Shown here: positions 30,401-41,011 of the stretch, piece by piece
Layout of the letters: each line of letters starts with the position of its first letter
How positions within the stretch are numbered: position 1 is the first letter of the stretch
NCBI RefSeq assembly: GCF_029227915.1
Contig: NC_079886.1
Span: 12,049,501 to 12,113,500, forward strand
From: Hydractinia symbiolongicarpus
Lineage: Eukaryota; Cnidaria; Hydrozoa; Anthoathecata; Hydractiniidae
Reading direction: 5' to 3'
DNA: 64,000 nucleotides
Translations under genes and position numbers: made by a program
The notes under the pieces: generated by a model
The model's database searches: none
Seen by the model: only the letters and a program-made list of their open reading frames with translations
Told to the model about the DNA's origin: nothing

Positions 30401-33400
30401 AAGCCCCTATAATGCTGCAAGCAAGCCCGTCAGTAGATTTTACGAAGAATGTATCACAAAAAAACAATAGAAGTAAAGAGTGTCCTGCAACACAAAAAGT
30501 ACAAAAAAATGCTATTAAGATAATGACTGAAAAAGCAAGTGATATGGACACTGGTGAACCAGGTTTTAATAAACATCTCAATTCAGCAAATTTGATGACC
30601 ACCAAAGATTTCATTAACGATGTGAAAATTTCTATTGTTGATTCTCTGAAGAAAATTTCAGTAGTGGAGAACGAGTGTGTTAATTTACGCAGTGTCATGG
30701 ACGATATTGTAAATAAGCTAGAATCCTATGAAGAGAAAGCTACTCACTTTTTATCTGATTTGAAATCTGAATATGTGGCTGAGATGGCTTCACCAGAAAT
30801 CAATATTGATGGGAGTAGTAATGTGAATAGTAAGATAGACAATGTAAATATAGATGTTGCCTTGAAACAACAACCACAAACGAAACACTTACAATCAGAC
30901 GATGTAATGCCTATTGAAGCTTTTCCATTGCAATATAAAAAAGAAGATTGTGAAATCTTCACTGAAGACGCTGAATCCAACGAAACGAAGAACAAAAAAA
31001 GAAGAAAATTTGGTGGTAATGTTGAGAATGTTTTAAAAAGTATAAACATAGCTCAATCTAGCAGTAAAAGCGTGAGTCATAAGAGCAACATTTGCATTAC
31101 CCGAAAAGATGACAAAGCACTGAAAGTAAGAACAAAAAATGATCCCCTGGTAACCGTTAAGGGTGATGATGATCGCCTGTTTTTAATCTCAGATAGTAAG
31201 GACGCAACGCCTTTGCCTAAGAGACAACAACATAGGCATCATTGTTTAAAACGGAGAAGTAGCGATCCTATAACTGGAGATAGAGCAAGGAAAACGAAAA
31301 CGAAAACAACTATTTTGTTGCCAATAGAAACAATAGAACACACTGCAACTTCAAAAGCGTTTAAACATAAAAAAAACAATTTTTCCGTAGCCTCCGGATT
31401 ACCAATAGACAGATCTGTAGCCTCCGGATTATCGATAGACAGTGCACATAAATTTCCGGCGCGCCCAAAGTCACCAGCAGTGGAGCATTCTGAGCCGTCA
31501 GTATGGAAGAAATCTACTACGAAATACTTGAGACAATCACAGTCGATAGCGCACGAACCGCAAAGAAAGAGCATGTTGAAAGAGATCAATCAGTCGAATA
31601 AAATACATCACAATTGCAGTTTAACCAAATCGGCAATAGATTTTACCTTCGTTCGCTGCACAGATTCGGAAGGTTTTACTATACCAGCTGTTGTTAGTCA
31701 AACAGTTATCACACCAACTGATAATACATCTATTTTAGTAAAAGGAGGTATGTTTTCATCTTAAAGGGGCTACAAAACGGTTCAAGTAAAATCTCTGAGA
31801 TGAGCGTTACTCTCCATCTTTGCGCATTCTGAATAAAGATGTGTAATAAGTAGACCACTCAAAAGGTCAAATACAAGAAATTATACGCACTTTACAAGTG
31901 AAAAGACAACCTCTTTTATGATGAATTTGCTACTTTTTTTTGCTATTTTCTAAAAAGGATCATTCTCTTTAAGTACTGTTTTTGGCGGTAAAATGACCTA
32001 CTGTACTACTGTCTGTAAAATTTATCAAATATCAGTACATCGAAAGTTTGTATTAACGAGTGAACAAAGACAACACGAGGAGCTATATTTGGTAAAAATG
32101 CTATGTTAGGTTTAAAAAGATTTTAAAGTCATTGTTGGCTCTGACTGGCTCTGACTGGCTCTGACTGGCCTTATGTGCAATAATCTTGTATATAAGTTTT
32201 TACGCAAAATTTTTAAATATAGCTAGCTAAGTTTATTTCTTCAGAAAGCTTGATTTAATGGCATGGTTAGTGCTTATATCGAATAACTTATGGATATCAA
32301 ATACAAGTAGGGAACTTTTCTGTTATATTTTAGATGTTGTTTTTGTCCTCAGTGCTCGTAATTGTTTTACCGCCAATAGGTCGACTTTCGTGTAAGTCAC
32401 TAAAGTCAAAAATCAACAGTCCGTTTTGTAGCCCCTGTAAGAGCCGTTGCTTGTCTCTGTGCGATTTCATTTTCTTACGAGCAAATTTGATATATTTTCG
32501 TCTACTTTGTTACGCCGGTCGAATATCCTTGGATTTTTTCAGGATGCTAACCTGAGTTAGCACCAAGGTGACTTTGCGAATATATTTTTGCAACTCTTGT
32601 TTGTTTTTTGACGAGGCCTCAAACCTGGCGTACAAAATTAAAAATTTCCAAGCCATGAAAGTCAACTTAGACAATATGACAGTTTTTCATTTGGTAGAAA
32701 CCCTGTTATTTTTGTTCCAGTTTATGCGTTTTTATCTGTCTTTCGAATCCTTTTATTCCAGTTTGTCCACCCGATCAGTAAAGTGAGGAAATGTCAAAAA
32801 AATCAAATGAGTTAAAATATCGTAATAACATAAAAGGTGTAACCAATGTCAGTAAAAAAAACAAAAAAAAAAACAAGAAATTTGCTCTAACTTGTTCGTG
32901 AAAAAGTCAGGAACTTTTATGATAATAATGTTGTGTCACAATTTTCGTCACAATTTTTTTTGTTGTCATAATGTACGCCCGATGCGATTTACAACTTCGA
33001 CCTAAGACATAATGTGTAAATAAAAACGAACAGAAAAACTCCGAAATTTTGATCGTTACCACAAAGTCGACACCCTGTACTGTTAATTTAATTTACGAAT
33101 TGATTTTTTATCTATAAACGTTTATGTTATATTGCCTCTTAGTGCCAGTTAATAAAGATCTGACGACGGAAGATTTGAATGGCGTCGAACTGGAACCGTT
33201 CCTATCCTATTCGCAAGTTGTTGACGAAATGGAAGAAATAGAAGACGACGAACGCGATTATTTACTCGAAAACAAACAGAAAAACAGAAAATCCTGGAAT
33301 ATTTTTTGTAAAAATGCGGAGGGTGTTCAATATGCTCCCTTGGTGAAAACAAACGGGAGAATGAAGGCCGCGCACAAACATTCCGTTGGTAAGGAAGGCA

Positions 33401-33438
33401 TACAAAACATATTGGATAAACGAGTTATAAAATCATAG
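24464..33438 (+). CDS. TFIIS N-terminal (LW) domain protein, four exons
   Basis: Exons are 24464-24817, 30089-30224, 30392-31747 and 33143-33438. Donors are GTATAT, GTATGT and GTATGT; acceptors are TTGTTAG, TTTTAAG and CTCTTAG; phases 0, 1 and 1 match at every join, giving about 713 residues. Exon 1 encodes a TFIIS-N helical bundle (LLNELDTINMTVGNLRSTKI, LSRLAKELNNKWKE). The middle is long, charged and probably disordered. The last exon has LEPFLSYSQVVDEMEEIEDD. The domain occurs in TFIIS, Elongin A, IWS1 and Mediator subunit MED26; N-terminal placement before a long disordered region suits MED26 or Elongin A, but I cannot decide. This is the clearest host gene in the window, probably a nuclear elongation or Mediator factor. 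Confidence 0.65.
24856..25473 (+). repeat. Array of 18 short inverted repeats (CCTGA-GCG-TCAGG core)
   Basis: Eighteen units share arms CCTGA/TCAGG around a GCG loop. Outer arms come in matched pairs: CATGC/GCATG, GATGC/GCATC, CATGT/ACATG and CATAC/GTATG, usually with one extra base on the 3' side. Five hairpins form a higher-order unit of about 177-179 bp, marked by ACTAGAGATGC at about 25061, 25240 and 25417. It lies in intron 1 of the TFIIS-N gene, starting about 40 bp after the donor. Confidence 0.85.
26322..26480 (+). repeat. Second block of the hairpin array (5 units)
   Basis: The same hairpins resume after about 850 bp: CATACCCTGAGCGTCAGGTG, a decayed GATGC unit, CATGC, GATGC and CATGT types, in the same order as the first block. 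Both blocks end with GTGTTCTTATTCTAC. The spacer (25500-26320) holds no recognised gene and may be an insertion that split an older array. Confidence 0.75.
26610..27098 (-). mobile_element. Internally deleted derivative of retrotransposon B
   Basis: On the minus strand, 27098-26890 matches the 5' end of element B (about 40612-40830, including the palindrome starting CTCATAAATAT and TTGTATTGCCCATAGTTAG). Then 26885-26610 matches its 3' end (about 46355-46615, with GTGTTATTACCTTGGCTTTG). About 5.5 kb of coding sequence is absent, leaving both ends at about 490 bp. It lies in intron 1 of the TFIIS-N gene and must have been moved by a complete relative. Confidence 0.8.
27099..28402. other. Intronic stretch without recognised genes
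   Basis: AT-rich sequence inside intron 1. Short ORFs here (for example 27616-27864) have no recognisable motif. A poly-T run occurs near 28175. Confidence 0.4.
28403..29690 (-). pseudogene. LINE reverse transcriptase, 3' part, with duplicated terminus
   Basis: The ORF at 29650-28403 has the RT active-site box LLYADDLVLIAES and a Cys/His cluster (CGVCRKG....FCQTCNHWVHKKC). The thumb and C-terminal region typical of jockey/CR1-like LINEs follow (RRLNWLGHLERME, GRPRKTWQEVI). The 5' part of the RT is missing. The last ~210 bp are repeated about 238 bp apart (28414 and 28652), joined by a GTTGGACGGGGTATA-containing linker, so the GHLERME block appears twice. It is antisense within intron 1 of the TFIIS-N gene and reads as a dead 5'-truncated copy. 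Confidence 0.75.
31748..33142 (+). other. Intron 3 of the TFIIS-N gene
   Basis: Between donor GTATGT at 31748 and acceptor CCTCTTAG at 33142. It contains three tandem copies of a 12-mer (TTGGCTCTGACT type) near 32140-32170 and no supported gene. Confidence 0.55.
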
Positions 33439-35410
33439 TTTACTTCAGGTGGCAGTAACCCTTTTTTAGCTGTCAAAATAGTTGTATTATTTACTCAGTG
33501 TTTTATTTATACCATTTTTTTAACTATTCCCTAAAAATATAGGCCTTGATACATAATAAAATGATTTTAACTTAACACCAAAATTGCTGAGTCAGCATTA
33601 TAAACAAGAAAAAAATCCGCTTCTAAGAGCTCTAACTTTTTACAATCCCGTTATTTTTCATCAGCTTCTGTTTTTAAATGAACCTTGAGTTAACCTTGTT
33701 AAAACGGTGTGCGGATTCATATTTTTTTAACAATAGCCTTTTGCTTTTTCGAAAGATTCTTTGTTAGCATATTCTGCTCCATCGAACGCTGTTAAAAGAA
33801 AAATATTCTGAATAAAAAGATTTCCGCACACCATATCATGGCTGCATGGTTCCCCAAAAGTTATATTAACTCTAACCAATATATGTATTCTGAGAGCCAA
33901 ATAAATTATCTCTAGAGTGATGATAAAATATTTCCATAAAAAAAATCCAAACAGGAGAAAAAAAATTAAATACAAAAATTCACCCTTCCAGTTTATTTTG
34001 TCGAACAATCCCCTAATATGATTGCGTAGCTCTTATTCAGCTCTAAAAAACTTACACAAAACAACACTTGGTTCCAAAAATATATCATATTTTGTGTTAC
34101 AATAGCTGTTTTATGACTGATTTATCAATTTTTAAGCATGATAGATCAATAACTCGATATTTCTTCACTTTCTGCGTTAGAAAAGCAAAGTTTGTAGTCA
34201 AAGATAAATTGTCGCAACAAACTTGTTTTTTCGACAAGATGGAGGAGGGTGTTTGACAAAAATATATACCGTTACGACTGAGAATTTTATTTCAAGAAAA
34301 AGCAAATCAAAGACCTTTCTTTTACCTGCAAGAATCATGGTTACACCCACTTAAACGTTATGAATAATTATTAACTCATGAATATTTTATTTGCTGACGT
34401 TAGCAGTGCAGATACAAAAAAAAATTGTCGGAATTTAGTTCATTAGTTCTGCCTTCATGTGTAAAGAATGAAACGCTGGTCAAAATAATATATAGGATCA
34501 TATGTTTTCGACGAACGCCTAAGGAGATTTTAGGGTTTAAAATTTTTGGTAACGTCGGCAAGAACCGTCAAAAGCAAAATTTTTTTTTAAACATTTATAT
34601 CCCTATTGCCTTAATCGTATAGATCTTGAAACGCTGATCAAGAAAATGTATAGGTTCATGTATCTTTGACAAACGGTTGCAGAGATATTGGGGTTTAAAG
34701 GTTTTTTGATGACGTCATCAACCCTTTTATTCCGAAACGGATTTTGGGGACACAGGTTTAGGAAAATTACCCAAATTTGTCCTAAGTAATCCCTGCTGGT
34801 GAAAAATCATTGACGTCACCACCTCGTTTCCAAGTTATTTAGCCTCAAAAGTTTTATGTGCACTGTAATGGGTTCACTTATCTTAAAGGGGCACTCCAGT
34901 GAAAAAAAAAATATTTGAAAAAAATGTTATTTTAATAAGACAATACATAAATATGTCAGAATAAACCTTTTACAATCGTTAAAAATCTTTATTTATACCT
35001 TAATTGGGTCTGTAAACATCTTCAATTTTAAATAAATTTGCAAGGTCGCGTAAAGTCGAGAGGACTAGGTCCGAATAAATAAGCATACGTCACATCGTGC
35101 AGAAAGTCCGTGAGCTCAGCAGCACACCTTCTAAAAGTTTGTTTACTTACTGTTTAAATTGTTTGTTGATAAGACTTCTTGTAATAATGACGGAGATTAT
35201 AACTAAGAAAACATAGAATCGGTAATTTTCTTCATGAAAAAGACTTACAAAGCTACAGCCACACGACTTCGAACCTCTTGTGTCTCACAAGGGAGAAATT
35301 AATAATGATGTAAAGTGACGAGGTGTCTTTTACTGACTCAAAGCAACGTTCTTAGCAAAATATTTTCTTTTTAAAGAAATAAAAAATATATTTAATCGCT
35401 ACACGTAGTG
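33439..35410. other. Intergenic, with an internal Helitron-like fragment
   Basis: From about 34480 to 34875 the sequence is a reverse-strand relative of the 16600-17544 repeat: AACGCTGATCAAGAAAATG, GATGACGTCATCAACCC, CCGAAACGGATTTTGGGG and TGAAAAATCATTGACGTCA recur here and at 51900-52230. The CTAG end and hairpin are not seen, so it is an internal fragment. The rest is AT-rich with no supported gene. Confidence 0.55.
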
Positions 35411-35674
35411 TACCTTATCGGTAAAAAAAAAGTCGGTGTAAAAAAAAGTCGGCAAAAAATTTAGTCGGCAAAAAAGTTAGTCACTTAGCAAAAATTAGTC
35501 ACTTTTTACCGGTTAATTTTTTTAATATTGGTCACTTATTGCCAACTTTTTTGACACCGCTGAATTAAAAGAGAACAAAGATTTTACAACAATCTAATCT
35601 ATTTCAATAACATCTTTATTAATGATTTTATCAATAATATTTTGGACATCTCCCGGCTCCTTCGCCTTATCTTC

Positions 35675-36214
35675 TTATTCATTTTCATCATTTTTCTCTT
35701 CTTCAACACTCCCTTCTGCCTTATCATTGTTAATAACAATATCAATTTCGTCGTCGTCACTCTCGCCGTCGTCATCACTTCCGTCGTTTTTTTTGTCTTC
35801 CTTCTCGCCAGTGTAATCATAGTCGTATAGGTTGTTGATAAAGTCTTTCATTAGAAAAAAAATTCTGTCTTCTTTCACTGTAAAAGTAAGTAGAAGCGGT
35901 ACTTCAAGTCCTCCTGCAGGGATCGGGGACACTTTGTAGTTGGTGGAGAGCAATTGACCAGAAATACTTCCACCTTCTTTGATGAAATAAAAACAGTGGC
36001 GTGAAATTTCCCTTGGAATGTGCCCAACAGTCATCCAGTTGTCAAAGAAATTATTCTTTATTTTAATGGCACATGCATAAGGATCACATTCTTTGGACGA
36101 TTTGTTAGTCTCAATTTGTACTTGGACTTTTTGACCTGCTTCAGCATTTTTCTACGTTGTGTTCTTGTAAACATGATAACCTCTGGCTGCAATCTTTCTG
36201 TCGAATGAAGGCAT
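35675..36214 (-). pseudogene. HIRAN-like domain protein carried by the pogo-like element
   Basis: From MPSFDRK at 36214 the frame runs to 35675, interrupted by one TAG at 36152-36154 where related proteins would have a residue such as Trp. The product has RGYHVYKN, then CDPYACAIKI, MTVGHIPREISRHCFYFI and GGLEVPLLLTF: the DPxAxxV...VGhIPRxIS pattern of HIRAN domains, which bind single-stranded DNA 3' ends in HLTF-type remodelers. The C-terminal tail is very acidic (Asp/Glu repeats). It lies entirely between the terminal repeats, divergent from the transposase, so it is apparent cargo. Domain call moderate; role in transposition is inference. Confidence 0.6.
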
Positions 36215-36465
36215 ATTTCTACGAACATGAATCAACGAACTTGCCTTGTGAAAAAAATGAGTGCAAAAAAAACACGTTCGAACATTCGAATGCTTTCGAA
36301 ATCTATCGTGACATAATAAGTTGCTCTCCACCTTTGTTGTTACGTTATAAAAACAAAAGACGATCAATTTCAATAAGGAGTGAAGGAGGGACTTAAATCA
36401 AATTATGTAACTTTTCTGTTTCATCACTTTATCAATCAAAACATTGATAAAAAAGAATAGCAACA

Positions 36466-37760
36466 ATGGCTAAAGTACGAGATTTGAGAGATTTTTATAA
36501 ATCTTCATCGAGAAGCTGTAATTGGAAATCTCCTGAGAAAGTACCAACGTTTTTAACTTCTGCATCTGGCACTGTTAATGGAGCAGAAATCAACGCGATT
36601 AATAAAGAGATGAAAGCGTTTGTTCAACCAAAAACCAAAAAGAAATACTCATCAGTTCCAAGCAACATAAAGAATGAAGTTGGAGAATACGCTCTTTTGA
36701 ATGGCACCAAATCAGCACTGGAGAAATTCAAGAAAAAGTATCCAAAATATACTTTCTTCCGAACGTCAGTGAATAATTGGAAAAAAAAGATTCAGAAGAA
36801 CAAAAATAACTCTGTTTCATCTACTGTACACGAGAAGAAAGGTAGGCCAAACCTCTTACCAGACGAACTTATGCTTAAAGTGAGAGATGTGCTAACTGAA
36901 GTACGTCTGGCTGGAGGTGCTATTTCAAGAAAAATGGTCATAGCAATTGGTAATGGAGTCGTCAAGGCAAACTGTCCATCAAAACTTAAAGAATTCGGTC
37001 GTCATATTGTACTTATAGAAGGCTGGGCTAGAAATGTATTGAAATCAATGGCGCTGGGCTAGAAATGTATTGAAATCAATGGCATGGTCTAAACGAAAAG
37101 GAACGACCGGCAAAATCGAGCCAAGTGAACAATTTTTACTTGAAGAAAAGCTCACATTTCAACGACAAATTTCTGCTGTTGTCAGCGACGATGATATTCC
37201 TAAGGATCTTATATTAAATTTGGACCAAACTCCTTTATCTTATGTGTCTCCTGGAAAATGCACTTTTAATCCAAAAGGAGCAAAAACTGTTCCAATTAAA
37301 GGCATCGATGATAAGAGACAAATAACAGCTACTTTTGTTATCAGCATGACTGGTAAGTTTCTCCCGATTCAACTTATCTATGAAGGCAAAACAAAAAGAT
37401 GCCACCAAAGTTTGATTTTCCAACTGGCTTTAATGTTACATTTTCCAGCAATCATTGGTCAAATACTGAAAAATCAATGGAGCTATTTGAAAATCATTCA
37501 TTTCCAATTGTTACAATGAATGGTTTTCTCATCAAGTTTCCCAGCAGTTGGAAAAAGGCATAAGACCTGCAGATATTAAAGTGTCGCTTAATCTAACCGA
37601 ATTAAAGGTGATGCATGCTAAATGGATTTCAAAATTTTATGAATTCTTATGTGCTCAAGATAAAATGATATTAAATGGCTTCAAAGCTGCTGGTATAACA
37701 GAAGCAGTGGAATCTGCTAATGCTGTCTTGGAAAGAATTGAAAACCCTTTTCGTTGTTAA
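36466..37760 (+). pseudogene. pogo-like DDE_1 transposase, broken
   Basis: ORF 36466-37062 carries the helix-turn-helix DNA-binding half (VPSNIKNEVGEYALLNG, FRTSVNNWKKKI). ORF 37070-37519 starts the catalytic domain with LILNLDQTPLSYV (first Asp) and ITATFVISMTGKFLPIQLIY. ORF 37548-37760 has the conserved end (MHAKWISKFYEFL, IENPFRC). A 31-bp direct duplication near 37024-37085 shifts the frame between the first two parts. The region that should hold the second Asp is deleted or out of frame near 37500. Confidence 0.7.
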
Positions 37761-38382
37761 AATATTTACTTATTTTTCTCTGCTATTTGTATAAACAGTT
37801 TGTTGTTGTTGATTATGTTGTTTTTGATGTTTATATTACAAAGATACCATTGTTAGCATTAAATTAAACAGTAGGAATTCAAAAAAACTTCTTTAATTTT
37901 CTTTCTCCTTTACCAGGTTTGGTTTTACAGGATCATTATACACTAACTCTGTGAAAAAGCTCTCCACCAAATATGGTCATAAATAATTGAACCAATCATT
38001 AACCGAGAAATTATTTGCTTTTATCATCTCACGTGGGTTTGAGAGAAAGCTATTGGTTCAATTGGTTCAAACTTGTGTATACAAAGACATAATATAGCGG
38101 AGCTCCGCTATTTGGTGTATACTCCGTATAATATTGTGGATGAGGCTTCATAAAACGACAAAGTCTAAATTTGATTAGAATCCCTGGAATCACTTTGGAA
38201 AGTCAAAAAACTAAAAAATTGGAGGTTAAAAAGTAATTCAAAAAATCGGCAAATATTACACTAGTCGGTAAAAATTTTCGGTCGGCAAAAAAAAATTTCG
38301 GTAAAAAAATTGGTCGGTAAAAAATTTAGTCACCTAGCCAAAATTTGGTCACTTTTTGGCGACTTTTTTTTTACCGATAAGG

Positions 38383-40611
38383 TAGTGGGTTCGTCTGCGG
38401 CTCCCAGTTTCTGGGGACATTTATTTTATTTCACAGTTCAGCAATATTTTTCCTCCGCATGCGCTTTTTTGCGCACAAATGCAAACAAATTTTATGTAAC
38501 GTTGAAATTTTATCCGTGATGGAGGACCATTCAAATGCGTGATCGAAAGATCGAATAATGTTCGGGTCGTGATAAGTTGGTAAAACAGGGGTATTAATAT
38601 TGTGTAAATAAAAATCATTCTTATGATTATGGCAGGTCATAAATGCATTGCAGAAGCTACTGACTTATAAGTAGTTGTTTTGACAAAGCTGTTTTAGAAA
38701 CTGCATTATCAGCATTACATGCAGCCTTAAAAAGTTACAAAGATTGAAGAAAATGGGTACATTTACCCCCTGACATTATTCGGCATGTCATTCCATCAAA
38801 AAGCTTCTTTTTTGAAAAACAAAGAATAGAAACTTGAGCGCTACGAAAGAGATACATGTGTAACTGGAAAACTTTTTTGTCTGTGTTGGTATTGAAAATT
38901 GGTATAATGTTCTTTTATTTAATATAAAAATGTACAAAACGTTATTTGGTTGTGTTCTGTGGATATAAGTACAAATAATGAAATGAGAAGAAATGAGACA
39001 CTTTGATCGCGTTCACTAGCTGAAATGGCATTTTTACAAAGTGGCAATATTTTAATACGGAAGTTTATTTCCTGGAGATCTCTTTTAAAAGAACTATCTG
39101 TGAAATGCGCTAACCAAATATAAAAACTTTGATCGCTTGGTAGATCACCTGCACTACGTATTTTGTTTAGCCATTTTTGAGATCTTTCTTTTTCACAGAC
39201 GGGATTCTGTGAAAACTTACTTCTTTACACTTCTCTAATCGATTGGTACATCGAAACGCAGAGCAACTAACCATTTTTTAAAGATTTAAACGTAACTTAC
39301 ATACAAAAAGCGGTGGCACTCGAGGGCTAAAATATGCTGATATAAGCAGCAAATATCTGAGAATCATAAGGCAGAACCACATTTTTTCAAAATTACCCAG
39401 GGTTCCTCGAAGTTGTCCATCATTTTGGCCAGCGCTGAAACTTGTGACCGAGACGCGGTTGGAAGCTAAGGGATCGTGGGTTGGAACTAAAGACATGCAA
39501 AAGAAATGCCATGAGTAGTACAAGGGAAAGAAGAGGAAGTCTTGAGTAATTTTTTTCATTGGATTTACAAGAATTTGAGGTACCCCACAATGAGAAGTAA
39601 AGAACAGAAACGCCTTTCCGATGTCTGATGATGAGGGATGGTCACATCTGGATAGTATTTATTTTGTGATTTTAAGCTACCTAGCCAGTACCATGCCAAC
39701 ACTCCAGGGCACATTTGTTATTAAATAATTAAGTGATAAAGTACAAGAGCTAAATATATTATAGCTAGCTACACAAAAGATTTTTCAAGGCATTCTGTCA
39801 TTTTAAATAAAAATAGATAGCTAGTTATTTGGACCTCCCATAACAGTGAACAGTCAAGAATTGAGTAGCTATATAGCTAGATAGGTATGCAAGGCATTGC
39901 ATGTTGGTAAACATGTTTTCACGACAAACTGAAACCTTAGATTATTTATTTGGCACCGTGTTTTAGAAGCACATTCCTACTTTCTCTGAGCTGGATAAGG
40001 TATTTGGTCCTAAACCTGTACCACATTTTATCTGTTTGAATTATTTTGAATTCTGAGAATCACTTTGAATGTTTAAAATTCAAGAACTCAGAAACTATGA
40101 TAGTAGTAAACAAATTTTTTGGGTTCATTTCATCAAACTGGTCTAAAAACATGTAATACTAAGTTTCAAGTCATTATTTCAATTTTTACTGAAGTAATAG
40201 GACTTTTACTTAGTATAGTTTTAGCATAGTTTTTCATACCGCTGACACCAAAATGGCTGCAGGGACTAATCGGTTTGAAATTAATTTATAATATTTTAAT
40301 AACAACCTTTTTTTCTTTGTGTTTTTATTTTACCGCAAAAGCTGTTGCATAGATTATGTATTAACATTAAGATAAGGATGAAAAAGTTACTGTGGGACAT
40401 GGGTTTTAAACCTTAAAAATTTCCGGCGAGAAATTTGAAAACTAATGAATGACAAAATCGCAAAAGTTTATCTTCAAATTTTTAATTTTTGTTAATGTAA
40501 AAGTAATCCACATGAAAAAAGTTTCTGATGCTTTTTATGAAGAAATCTTCCATATTAGCCATATGGGGTAACTTGATGAACAATGCATTTTCCTGCAGGT
40601 GTTCTCAAATA
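38383..40611. other. Intergenic stretch without recognised genes
   Basis: AT-rich, with no ORF that looks real on either strand. TAGCTAGCTA motifs recur near 39760-39880. Confidence 0.4.
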
Positions 40612-41011
40612 TGTGACTCATAAATATATATTTATGAGTGTTTAAATGCACACATATATAGATCTTCTTCCTACAGTACTCTGGTTTGTATTGCCCATAG
40701 TTAGTTCACCATTTACCTATGTGCCTTTTCTGGTCAGCAGCATATATTTTGGTCAGCAGTCTTGCTAGTATTTAAGCTGCAGTTGCCTCATGGTTTTCCT
40801 TTTCAGTTCTAGCAGTTTTTCTTATGCTTATGTCTGCTGCTTATTAATCCACTTATATCTAATCAATCATTTTGCAATCAAACCAATCTTTGGCTAATTA
40901 CACATGAATTTATCACCTATATGGATGCTGTAATATTTTATCTCACCTACTCAAACGCCAGATGGCTCAGAAGATGAAGATTCAACTTCACAAACCTTCC
41001 AATCTGCTGCA

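Larger units (their letters stand above)
35413..38382 (+). mobile_element. pogo-like (Tc1/mariner group) DNA transposon
   Basis: The ends CCTTATCGGTAAAAAAAAAG and CTTTTTTTTACCGATAAGG are inverted and flanked by TA on both sides (35411-35412 and 38383-38384), the target duplication of this superfamily. Subterminal zones at both ends repeat GTCGG-CAAAAAA and TTAGTCACTTAGCAAAAATT, probable transposase-binding sites. The element carries a DDE_1-type transposase on the plus strand and a HIRAN-like gene on the minus strand. It is 2970 bp and inactive because the transposase is frameshifted and partly deleted. Confidence 0.8.
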
